Of a stretch of DNA of 6,206 nucleotides, positions 1-5,709 are shown piece after piece. A model generated the notes under the pieces. The model was not told the DNA's origin, did not search any database, and worked only from the letters and a program-made list of their open reading frames with translations. Each line of letters opens with the position of its first letter. Within the stretch, counting starts at the first letter, position 1. The stretch spans positions 1 to 6,206 of the forward strand of contig JAIDEF010000359.1 in assembly GCA_029054965.1 (NCBI GenBank). The letters run 5' to 3'. The translations under genes were made by a program, and so were the position numbers. The DNA is from Eubacterium sp. (GTDB taxonomy: Bacteria > Bacillota > Clostridia > Oscillospirales > Acutalibacteraceae).

Positions 1-65
1 TTAAACTTATTATCTAATGTCATTATAAAATACAAAAAAATAAACACAATATGAAAATATTCACT

Positions 66-95
66 AAAAAAACCGCTGATTCAGTCAGCGGTTTT
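66..95 (-). terminator. Rho-independent terminator of the ecf operon
   Basis: An 11-bp perfect stem (AAAACCGCTGA at 69-79 pairing with TCAGCGGTTTT at 85-95) closes a 5-nt loop. Read on the minus strand it is followed by a run of seven U residues (complement of 66-72). It begins only three bases past the methyltransferase stop codon, so it is the natural 3' end of the ecfA1-ecfA2-ecfT-methyltransferase transcript. The remaining bases 1-65 are AT-rich and show no gene. Confidence 0.9.
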
Positions 96-98
96 AAA

Positions 99-683
99 TT
101 ATTCCTTTATTCCTGTTACCTGATACATTTTATCATCTGATATCTTAATGATTACCTTTAAATATTTACTGAATATTTCAGCAAGCTCATTCTCAGACAT
201 CAAGCCAGCAGAAACCTTACTTGCTGCCCCTGAATGATGATGATCAATCATTTTTCTGCTCTTTCCGTGTGCGACGGTAACAGTACCTCCGACCTTTACC
301 ATTTCACTGAGCTTTTTTATGAGCCTGTCCGGGTTGGTAAAATGAGGAAAAGCATTATAAACAACAGCACAATCAAAAGGCTCTGTACAATTCATTTCCT
401 CAACATCACCGCAAATCACAGTTATATTATTCTGTCTGAATTTATTTTCTGCAATTTCTGCCATTTTGGGTGAAATATCGATTCCTGTAACAGACATAAC
501 ATTCCTGCATAAATAATCAGGAAAAAGCACGCCTGTACCGCAGGCAACATCAAGAACAGCTTTGCCATCGCTCACACCTGCGTTATCAAGGATTGTATTT
601 ATAATACTGTCATTTCGTATCATATCGTCATCCCAGTGGTGGGCATGCTCATCAAAAAAATTAATTATATCCTGTTTCTCCAT
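99..683 (-). CDS. Class I SAM-dependent methyltransferase, substrate unknown, last gene of the ecf operon
   Basis: This 194-residue cytoplasmic Rossmann-fold methyltransferase should transfer a methyl group from S-adenosylmethionine; the acceptor cannot be read from sequence. Visible motifs are the SAM-binding glycine loop VLDVACGTG (residues 43-51), the acidic end of strand 2 in GIDISP (67-72, D69 being the likely ribose ligand), CGDVEE (91-96, adenine region) and the post-III segment VVYNAFPHF (107-115). The C-terminal part carries an unusual histidine-rich stretch, AHGKSRKMIDHHHSG (138-152), and an N-terminal HAHHWDDD (13-20). It lies 18 nt downstream of ecfT, with AAGGA about 10 nt before the ATG, and is followed at once by a terminator, so it is co-transcribed with the transporter. 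This suggests modification of the imported compound or of a product made from it (inference). UbiE/Methyltransf_25-like length and layout are normal. Confidence 0.85.
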   Translation of the reverse strand: MEKQDIINFFDEHAHHWDDDMIRNDSIINTILDNAGVSDGKAVLDVACGTGVLFPDYLCRNVMSVTGIDISPKMAEIAENKFRQNNITVICGDVEEMNCTEPFDCAVVYNAFPHFTNPDRLIKKLSEMVKVGGTVTVAHGKSRKMIDHHHSGAASKVSAGLMSENELAEIFSKYLKVIIKISDDKMYQVTGIKE

Positions 684-701
684 AAATTTTCATTCCTTTT
701 A

Positions 702-1490
702 CTATATGATAATCTGCAAAACAAGCAATGCCGTGCAGATTAAAAGTGCCATTATTTCAGCCAAACCGATATGCAACCTGCAGTTTTTGCTCTGTCTGAC
801 ATCTACACGGCAGCCTCTCGCTTCCATTGCAAGCGAAAGCTCGTCAGCACGTCTGAAGGCTGATACAAATATCGGCACAACCATAGGAATAACAGCCCCT
901 GCCTTATCTCTGATTTTACGGCTGTCAAACCGGGCTCCTCTTGCTGTCTGTGCTTTTTTTATCATATCTGCCTCTTCAAAAAGAGTTGGTATAAACTGTA
1001 TTGCTACTGACAGAATTAATGCAAGCTGATATGTCGGTACTTTTATTATTCTGAGCGGTGACATAACATTTTCCATTGCCCTTGTTATTTCCACAGGCGG
1101 TGTCGTCATATTAAGAATGTTGCAAAAAACCATCAGCACCGCAACCCTTACAACAACCTTTATTCCCTGCATCATTCCGTTATATGACGGCGAAAAAATC
1201 CAGAATTTTACCCATGCATTTTCACTTTGAAAAAAGCAAAGATTCATTATAAAAATAACAACAAAAAACCAAATCATTCTGTCTATACCGCCAAGAGCTG
1301 ATTTTAATCCTATATGTGACAATAATACAACAACAGCAGCGAACGCAACAAGCACCCCATAGCCTGATAAAGTATCAGCGACTATGACAGATGCAAGAAG
1401 TATTATAAGAAGCAATACTTTTACTGTTGAATTAAGTCTGTGCACAACAGAATTGCCCTGCTGATACATTCCTGTAGGAAGATACTTCAT
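702..1490 (-). CDS. ecfT: ECF transporter transmembrane subunit EcfT
   Basis: This is the membrane scaffold of an energy-coupling factor importer, linking the two ATPases to a substrate-binding S component in the cytoplasmic membrane. The 262 residues contain hydrophobic segments at about 23-38, 44-60, 72-87, 108-127, 154-170, 198-211 and 243-262. The two cytoplasmic coupling-helix motifs that define the family are both present as Ala-Arg-Gly: ARG at 183-185 (in KKAQTARGARF) and ARG at 224-226 (in LAMEARGCR). In the family these arginine motifs dock into the grooves of the ATPase dimer. The start ATG overlaps the ecfA2 stop as ATGA, and a strong GGAGGTG site lies 7 nt upstream inside the end of ecfA2, indicating translational coupling. 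Length is typical of EcfT. Confidence 0.95.
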   Translation of the reverse strand: MKYLPTGMYQQGNSVVHRLNSTVKVLLLIILLASVIVADTLSGYGVLVAFAAVVVLLSHIGLKSALGGIDRMIWFFVVIFIMNLCFFQSENAWVKFWIFSPSYNGMMQGIKVVVRVAVLMVFCNILNMTTPPVEITRAMENVMSPLRIIKVPTYQLALILSVAIQFIPTLFEEADMIKKAQTARGARFDSRKIRDKAGAVIPMVVPIFVSAFRRADELSLAMEARGCRVDVRQSKNCRLHIGLAEIMALLICTALLVLQIII

Positions 1491-2344
1491 ATATCAGCAC
1501 CTCCGTATATCCTGCTGATTTCATCTAAAAGCTGACCATATTTCACAGTATCAGAATTAATTTCAACACCTCTTTGTCTGAGCATATTGCTGACAGAAAC
1601 AGCCTCACTTGTACCGGCACCGATTTGATTAAGCATTTCGCAGTCGGAAAGCACCGTTTCGGCACTGCCGTCACATATTATCCGTCCATTATCCATAAGA
1701 ATTATTCGTGATGCATATTCAGCCATAACATTACTGTCATGTGAAATCATTATTATTGTTATACCGTTTTCATTAAGTTCCTTAATAAGCTTTAAAAACG
1801 TAGTTCTTCCCTGATAATCGAGCCCTGCAATCGGCTCATCAAATATAAGTATTTTCGGCTCGGAGGCAAGAACACCTGCGATTGCGAGCCGTTTCTTTTC
1901 TCCGCCTGAGAAGCTGAGCGGAGATTTTCCTCTAATCTTATCATAATCAAATCCAACTGAATTGAGTGCTTCAATAACTCTTGATTTTATCTCATCCTTG
2001 CTCAAATGCGAATGCTTTAACACAAAAGCTATATCACGTTCAACAGTAGTTTCAAAAAGCTGATATTCAGGGAGCTGAAAAACAAGCCCTATATTTTTAC
2101 GCAGAATACTTCTGTCATATTTTTTATTATTAATATCCTGCCCGTCAAGCAAAACAGAGCCTTGATCAGGCACAAGCAAGCCGTCAATAAGCTGGATTAA
2201 GGTTGACTTACCGCAGCCGGTCTGACCCATAATCCCTACAAATTCACCGTCACTGATTGTCAGATTTATATTATCAAGTGACTGAGTCTGATAATTAGTA
2301 TTCGGTGCGTAGGTATATGAAACTGATTTTAATTCAATCGACAT
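1487..2344 (-). CDS. ecfA2: ECF transporter ATP-binding subunit EcfA2
   Basis: This is one of the two ATPases that pair as a heterodimer to drive the ECF importer. The 285 residues show Walker A GQTGCGKST (40-48), the Q-loop segment FQLPEYQLFE (89-98), the ABC signature FSGGEKKR (145-152), Walker B ILIFDEP (165-171), a D-loop AGLD (173-176) and the switch histidine H202 in ISHD. The PEYQLFE sequence after the Q-loop is the usual mark of EcfA2 as opposed to EcfA1, which has NPDNQFV. The start ATG lies inside the end of ecfA1 (16-nt overlap) with a GGTGGGTGA stretch just upstream, so translation is probably coupled. All catalytic residues are intact. Confidence 0.95.
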   Translation of the reverse strand: MSIELKSVSYTYAPNTNYQTQSLDNINLTISDGEFVGIMGQTGCGKSTLIQLIDGLLVPDQGSVLLDGQDINNKKYDRSILRKNIGLVFQLPEYQLFETTVERDIAFVLKHSHLSKDEIKSRVIEALNSVGFDYDKIRGKSPLSFSGGEKKRLAIAGVLASEPKILIFDEPIAGLDYQGRTTFLKLIKELNENGITIIMISHDSNVMAEYASRIILMDNGRIICDGSAETVLSDCEMLNQIGAGTSEAVSVSNMLRQRGVEINSDTVKYGQLLDEISRIYGGADI

Positions 2345-3159
2345 AACTCACCCACCAATTCTTCAGCAGTTAAAGGGCATTTTTTCAGCTCAATACCCCT
2401 CTCAGCAAGATCATAATACATTCTCACCGGCATCGGAGCAGTCAGGCCTGCACTACCAAGCAAATCAATATCAGTTAAAATACTTTCAGGCCTGCCATCA
2501 GCCATTATTCTGCCATTCTTCATCAAAACAACTCTGTCAGAAAACACTGCCTCATCAATATAATGAGTTATCATTATTATTGTATGTCCGCTCCTATGCA
2601 GCTTTTTAATTGCTGATATCACATCCTCTCTGCCCTGTGAATCGAGCATTGAGGTAACCTCATCAAAAACCATAATATCAGGCTGTGCAGTCAGAACTCC
2701 TGCAATAGCAATTCTCTGCTTCTGACCGCCTGAAAGCATATGCGGTGAATGCTTTTCATAACCGCTCATACCAACAGCAGAAAGTGCTTTTTTTATTCTT
2801 TTTGGAATTTCATTCTCAGGAACACCAAAATTTCTTGGTGCAAATGCTAAATCCTCTTCAATCAGTGTTGAAACGAACTGATTGTCAGGATTTTGAAAGA
2901 CCATACCGCACCTGCTGCGTATTAACCATATATTATTCTCATCAGCAGCATTAACACCTGCAACAGTCAGTTCACCGCTCTGTACAGGCAAAAGCACATT
3001 CAGATGCCTTGCAAGCGTTGTTTTACCGCAGCCGTTGCATCCGAGAACTGTAACAAATTCGCCCTTGTTAACAGCTAAAGAAGCCTCATCAAGTGAGCGG
3101 TGCTTACTGCCGGCAAAGGAATATGAGTGTATTAATTTTTCAGCTTCAATAAAAGACAC
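2329..3159 (-). CDS. ecfA1: ECF transporter ATP-binding subunit EcfA1 (GTG start)
   Basis: This is the partner ATPase of EcfA2 and the first gene of the minus-strand operon. The frame is open back to an ATG at 3186, but I place the start at GTG 3159-3157, giving 276 residues. GGGAGG (3172-3167) lies 7 nt before this GTG, while the ATGs at 3186 and 3177 have no ribosome site and the first sits at the predicted transcription start. Numbered from the GTG: Walker A GCNGCGKTT (40-48), Q-loop FQNPDNQFV (88-96, the EcfA1 hallmark), signature LSGGQKQR (142-149), Walker B IMVFDE (162-167), D-loop SMLD (170-173) and switch His199 in ITHY. The DEVTSMLD form without a proline after the catalytic glutamate is normal for EcfA1 (DEATSMLD). 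All ATPase residues are intact. Confidence 0.94.
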   Translation of the reverse strand: MSFIEAEKLIHSYSFAGSKHRSLDEASLAVNKGEFVTVLGCNGCGKTTLARHLNVLLPVQSGELTVAGVNAADENNIWLIRSRCGMVFQNPDNQFVSTLIEEDLAFAPRNFGVPENEIPKRIKKALSAVGMSGYEKHSPHMLSGGQKQRIAIAGVLTAQPDIMVFDEVTSMLDSQGREDVISAIKKLHRSGHTIIMITHYIDEAVFSDRVVLMKNGRIMADGRPESILTDIDLLGSAGLTAPMPVRMYYDLAERGIELKKCPLTAEELVGELCRLN

Positions 3160-3172
3160 TTTTATTCCTCCC
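3148..3172 (-). promoter_or_regulatory. Ribosome binding site and start-codon hairpin of ecfA1
   Basis: GGGAGG (3172-3167) lies 7 nt from the GTG at 3159 and decides the ecfA1 start. Immediately after it, an 8-bp perfect inverted repeat (AATAAAAG, loop TGT, CTTTTATT on the minus strand) spans the GTG, so the start codon would sit at the top of a small AU-rich hairpin. The ribosome site is well supported. A regulatory role for the hairpin is speculative, since the stem is weak. Confidence 0.7.
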
Positions 3173-3193
3173 GACATATAATTCATGCCATTT

Positions 3194-3222
3194 ATATTAC
3201 ATTAATACCTAGCCTAAAACAA
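3194..3222 (-). promoter_or_regulatory. Sigma-A-type promoter of the ecfA1A2T-methyltransferase operon
   Basis: On the minus strand TTGTTT (-35, 3222-3217) is separated by exactly 17 nt from TAATAT (-10, 3199-3194), predicting a transcript start near 3187 and a leader of about 28 nt to the GTG of ecfA1. The -35 box directly abuts the GC palindrome at 3223-3235. The -35 is a weak match (TTG only), which would suit a promoter that needs an activator. Assignment is by eye. Confidence 0.65.
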
Positions 3223-3235
3223 CCCCCCCTGGGGG
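3223..3235. promoter_or_regulatory. GC palindrome, putative operator 1 (ecf operon side)
   Basis: Seven C, one T, five G: a perfect C5-T-G5 palindrome in an otherwise AT-rich region. It abuts the -35 box of the minus-strand promoter, and its centre (3230) is about 42-43 nt upstream of the predicted start. Having a single central base, it cannot form a stable RNA hairpin and is better read as a two-fold symmetric protein-binding site on DNA. The regulator is not in the window. Confidence 0.65.
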
Positions 3236-3254
3236 ATATTACATAAAAAAATGA

Positions 3255-3266
3255 CCCCCCTGGGGG
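3255..3266. promoter_or_regulatory. GC palindrome, putative operator 2 (S-component side)
   Basis: A second copy of the 12-mer CCCCCCTGGGGG in the same orientation. Its centre (3261) is 31 bp from that of copy 1, about three helical turns, with a seven-A tract (3245-3251) between them. It ends one base before the -35 box of the plus-strand promoter, with its centre at about -42 from the predicted start. The mirrored placement at both promoters argues for one shared regulator acting on both transcripts. Confidence 0.65.
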
Positions 3267-3267
3267 C

Positions 3268-3296
3268 TTGCACGACAATTTTCATTGTGATATATT
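3268..3296 (+). promoter_or_regulatory. Extended -10 sigma-A promoter of the S-component gene
   Basis: TTGCAC (3268-3273), a 17-nt spacer, then TATATT (3291-3296) preceded by TGA, giving an extended -10 (TGnTATATT). The predicted start is near 3303, leaving a leader of about 27 nt that contains AAAGGAG. There is therefore no room for a riboswitch. The spacer holds a small inverted repeat, ACAAT-TTTC-ATTGT (3275-3288), which may or may not matter. Confidence 0.75.
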
Positions 3297-3329
3297 CTTG
3301 TCAGCAAAAACAGACAAAGGAGAGATGAT

Positions 3330-3881
3330 ATGAACAAAATGTCTATTGTAAAAAAATCAATTATTACCGCTGTATGTATTGCGCTCTGCGTTGTACTGCC
3401 GCAGGCCTTTCACGCAATACCAAATGCAGGTTCCATATACTGCCCGATGCATATTCCTGTTCTGCTCTGCGGTATCGCATGCGGCTGGCAGTACGGACTT
3501 TTCTGCGGTATAGCAGGTCCTCTGCTTTCAAGTCTTTTCACAGGAATGCCGCCTGCTGCAGTGCTTCCGCCTATGATGATAGAATGTGCTGTCTATGGTC
3601 TTATCGCCGGACTTATGATGAGATTTATTTATACAAAAAAAACCTATGCGGATTTATATATAAGTCTTGTAACAGCAATGCTTGCAGGCAGAATCGCAGC
3701 AGGAATTGCAAAAGCACTGATTTTTGCAAGGGGTGAATTTACTCTTGCTGCATGGGCAACAACACACTTTGCAACTGCTCTTCCGGGTATCGCAATCCAT
3801 CTCGTGCTAATCCCTGCAATTGCATTTACTCTTATGAAGGCACGCCTCCTCCCCGAACGCTATCCTAAAGATGAAGATTAA
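3330..3881 (+). CDS. ECF transporter S component (substrate-binding membrane subunit), substrate unassigned
   Basis: This very hydrophobic 183-residue protein has roughly six membrane segments (about 9-30, 40-58, 60-72, 80-100, 108-133 and 143-168), the size and layout of ECF S components (ECF_trnsprt-like). It would bind a small micronutrient and deliver it through EcfA1-EcfA2-EcfT, encoded divergently next door. Helix 1 has an AxxxA motif (A14 to A18), the feature that packs against EcfT in this family. A conserved-looking stretch NAGSIYCPMHIPVLLCG (32-48) carries Cys38, Met40, His41 and Cys47, followed by Cys51, and PLLSSLFTGMPP (64-75) follows. It does not resemble the BioY, ThiT or RibU patterns I know, so no substrate is named. 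AAAGGAG lies 7 nt before the ATG, fixing the start at residue 1 rather than Met4. The C-terminus is a short charged tail. Confidence 0.85.
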   Translation: MNKMSIVKKSIITAVCIALCVVLPQAFHAIPNAGSIYCPMHIPVLLCGIACGWQYGLFCGIAGPLLSSLFTGMPPAAVLPPMMIECAVYGLIAGLMMRFIYTKKTYADLYISLVTAMLAGRIAAGIAKALIFARGEFTLAAWATTHFATALPGIAIHLVLIPAIAFTLMKARLLPERYPKDED

Positions 3882-3901
3882 TGCATAATACGATATAAAA
3901 G

Positions 3902-3950
3902 CAACCCACTCCGATATCGCACCTCAGCTATATTGGAGTGGGTTGTTTTT
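3902..3950. terminator. Bidirectional rho-independent terminator between convergent genes
   Basis: A 16-bp stem (3902-3917 with 3930-3945, one G-U wobble, core AACCCACTCC/GGAGTGGGTT) closes a 12-nt loop. On the plus strand it is followed by five T (3946-3950), ending the S-component transcript. On the minus strand the complement of AAAA (3897-3900) gives a short U run one base beyond the stem, ending the kinase operon, whose stop codon (3951-3949) touches the hairpin. Confidence 0.88.
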
Positions 3951-4925
3951 ATACAGAAATATTTTTCAGAATATCATTTTTCATTTTATCATAATAGATA
4001 ATATGCTCTATGGTTTCTTTAACCTCGCTGATACCAAGCTGTTGTTCTTCGGCAGTATCACATTCAAGCATCAAAGCACGCTTGATATTATATTCGAGCC
4101 ATTCAAGTCTTCCGTAATTGCTGTAATAAATAACCTCCCAATCAATATCAGTATCAAGATTTGTATTTTCAAAATATGCTTTGAAAAATGCATTGAACAG
4201 GCTAAAGTCGATATTGCAGGTTTCATACCCTGACCAACACAAAGCAAGCTCAAACAACTCCAAATATGGATTAGAATAACCCAAGCACTCCAAATCAATC
4301 AGCTTAAATTCATCATTAAACCACATAACATTTTTACTGTCCATATCATTATGACAGATTGCTTTGACGGGCGGCAATTTTTTAACCGCTTTATTACCTT
4401 TCGTCATACTGTTATTGAACAAGTCAACTTTATCCTTGATAATATCATAAATAGGTGAGTTCACTTTTTTCGCAAGAGTTACATATTTCTGCCATTCAAT
4501 ATGTATTTCATTTCGCTCAAAAGACTCATTTTTTAAATCAATGTTATGAATCTTTGCTAATACTTCGCCAATTTTTTTGCAATGAAAAATCTTTATTTCA
4601 TCGTCTTTCAATGACCTGCCGTCATACCACTCAAAAACATAATAATATTGACCATTCAGCTCCTGCATTTTACTGCCATTAAATATTAAGGCATAAACAG
4701 CAGGAATATTATTTCGCTTTAATAGCTCTTCAATATCATCAGCAATTTTATAGTTGTCCATAGCAGTAGGACGTTTCATAATATTAGGATTTAAAAGTTT
4801 AATTATGTACCTACCTTCATATGCATAAATCCGCCTGTTACCTGAACAGGCTTTTCCATTACTTTTCCTAATTTCAAATTTTCTGCTGCTAAGTCAAAGA
4901 ATTTATCTGTATTCATTAATTTCAT
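3949..4925 (-). pseudogene. Aminoglycoside/choline-kinase-fold phosphotransferase, frameshifted
   Basis: The APH-family kinase core is clear: HNDMDSKN (catalytic-loop HxDxxxxN) and, 11 residues later, IDLE (metal-binding Asp). The open frame from ATG 4779 gives 276 residues but has no ribosome site, and it starts after the ATP-binding N-lobe. Upstream, ATG 4925 has GAAAGGA 5 nt before it and encodes an N-terminus ending in QVTGGFMH before running out of frame to a stop at 4805-4803. The second frame is open upstream of 4779 back to a stop at 4896-4894 and reads EGRYIIKLLNPNIMKRP across 4818-4768, including the expected beta-3 lysine. Joining the frames near 4820 restores a family-like protein, but about eight residues appear missing between GGFMH and EGRY. 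A loss of 3n+1 bases (about 22) would explain both the gap and the shift; repaired length would be about 332 residues. The start lies 10 nt after the deaminase stop, in the same operon. The substrate is unknown, and antibiotic resistance is only one option for this fold. Confidence 0.85.
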
Positions 4926-4935
4926 TTGTATCCTT

Positions 4936-5322
4936 TCACGAATATGAATAGGGCATTAAGTCTTTCAGTTTAACCACAGTACCGTTATTGTCAACAAGCA
5001 CTTCAATATCTGATGAGTTTTTTAACTGCATCATAAATTCACGACAAGCACCGCAAGGCGGCAGCACATGACCTTTTTTGTTAACCGCCGCTACCATTTT
5101 TATTTCATATTCTCCGTTTGTAATCATTGTCGATAGTGCATTTCTTTCTGCACACATACCAAGTGAGCAATCCGTAGCAATGCAAACACCTGTATATATG
5201 TTGCCTTTTTTGGTAACAACGGCTGCACCCACTCCTCCTGAGCATATCTGCTCACTGATTTTCTTAGGATTAACAACTGCTTTCGCCGCGTTATATACAA
5301 TTTCCCAAGTATCATTTAACAT
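4936..5322 (-). CDS. Cytidine deaminase-family zinc enzyme (cytidine or blasticidin S deaminase-like)
   Basis: This 128-residue deaminase has the complete zinc site: CAE (Cys57-Ala-Glu59, with Glu as proton shuttle) and PCGAC (Cys90 and Cys93). It should hydrolyse an amino group from cytidine/deoxycytidine or a cytosine-containing nucleoside. Length matches tetrameric Cdd and blasticidin S deaminases. The nucleoside-binding region differs from textbook Cdd: I do not see an N-terminal FxVGA-type motif, only GVGAAVVTKKGNIYTG (30-45). Purine salvage is therefore unlikely, but the exact substrate (cytidine or a nucleoside antibiotic) is open. The ATG at 5322 is preceded by AGGGTGA about 7 nt away. 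It lies 12 nt after the DUF3795-type gene, and its stop codon overlaps the ribosome site of the kinase gene, consistent with one transcript. Confidence 0.85.
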   Translation of the reverse strand: MLNDTWEIVYNAAKAVVNPKKISEQICSGGVGAAVVTKKGNIYTGVCIATDCSLGMCAERNALSTMITNGEYEIKMVAAVNKKGHVLPPCGACREFMMQLKNSSDIEVLVDNNGTVVKLKDLMPYSYS

Positions 5323-5334
5323 ATTTTCATCACC

Positions 5335-5709
5335 CTAACTATTAAATATTTCTAAAATTTTCTCTATATCATTAACATCTTTAAACTCTCTTGGATAGTT
5401 ATAACCATTGTTAATCAATTCCAAAATTCTATTTGTATATTTTTCAGCACCGTATTTCTTTATGTATAACGAATATGCCTTTGCATCATTTTCACCTGAA
5501 CTGAAAAAGCCAATTTTGCAGTTATTTAATTTATCGCACTGCCAGCAGCCCTTAATTGATTTACTTTCACAACAAACAACATTAGGGCATTTTTTATCAT
5601 CAAATAGATTTGCATAAGAGCAGCTCGGGTTATTGCTTTTACAGCCGTCACAATCAGTAAAAAAGCAGTATTCACAATGATTACCACAGTATCCTATTTT
5701 TTTAGACAT
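5335..5709 (-). CDS. Cysteine-rich DUF3795-type protein, probable metal binder
   Basis: A small soluble protein of 124 residues with 12 cysteines, all in the first 64: C8, C12, C15, C20, C23, C30, C41, C46, C47, C55, C58 and C64. Spacing such as YCGNHCEYC, CDGC and CWQC resembles the DUF3795 family (start YCGxxCxxC, then CxGC, then CxxC), whose biochemical role is not known to me. Zinc or iron-sulfur binding is inferred from the cysteine pattern. The C-terminal half (65-124) is helical-looking and cysteine-free. The start ATG overlaps the end of the upstream DUF2441-type gene by 8 nt, with AAAGGA 8 nt before it inside that gene, so the two are probably translationally coupled. No signal peptide or membrane segment is seen. 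Confidence 0.8.
   Translation of the reverse strand: MSKKIGYCGNHCEYCFFTDCDGCKSNNPSCSYANLFDDKKCPNVVCCESKSIKGCWQCDKLNNCKIGFFSSGENDAKAYSLYIKKYGAEKYTNRILELINNGYNYPREFKDVNDIEKILEIFNS

Noticed and set aside
562..1029. Open frame of 155 codons on the plus strand
   Set aside because: It lies opposite ecfT and the methyltransferase, both of which have clear family motifs. The translated product is low-complexity Ser/Ile-rich with no recognisable domain, so it is an antisense shadow.
1746..2584. Near-identical stretch TCATTATTATTGT occurring at about 1748 and 2571, suggestive of a direct repeat
   Set aside because: Both copies encode the homologous switch-histidine strand (TIIMISH and TIIMITH) of the two paralogous ATPases, so this is shared domain coding and not a separate repeat.
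2329..3159. Missing proline after the Walker B glutamate of EcfA1 (DEVTSMLD)
   Set aside because: EcfA1 proteins normally read DEATSMLD here, so this is not a defect.
3187..3329. Possible riboswitch controlling the transporter genes
   Set aside because: Predicted leaders on both sides are only about 27-28 nt. The GC palindromes lie upstream of the promoters and have single-base centres, so they are not transcribed hairpins or aptamers.
3949..4779. Intact 276-residue kinase starting at ATG 4779
   Set aside because: There is no ribosome site before 4779, and family-like sequence including the ATP-binding lysine continues upstream in the same frame. A properly initiated N-terminus lies at 4925 in another frame. 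I therefore call the locus a pseudogene.
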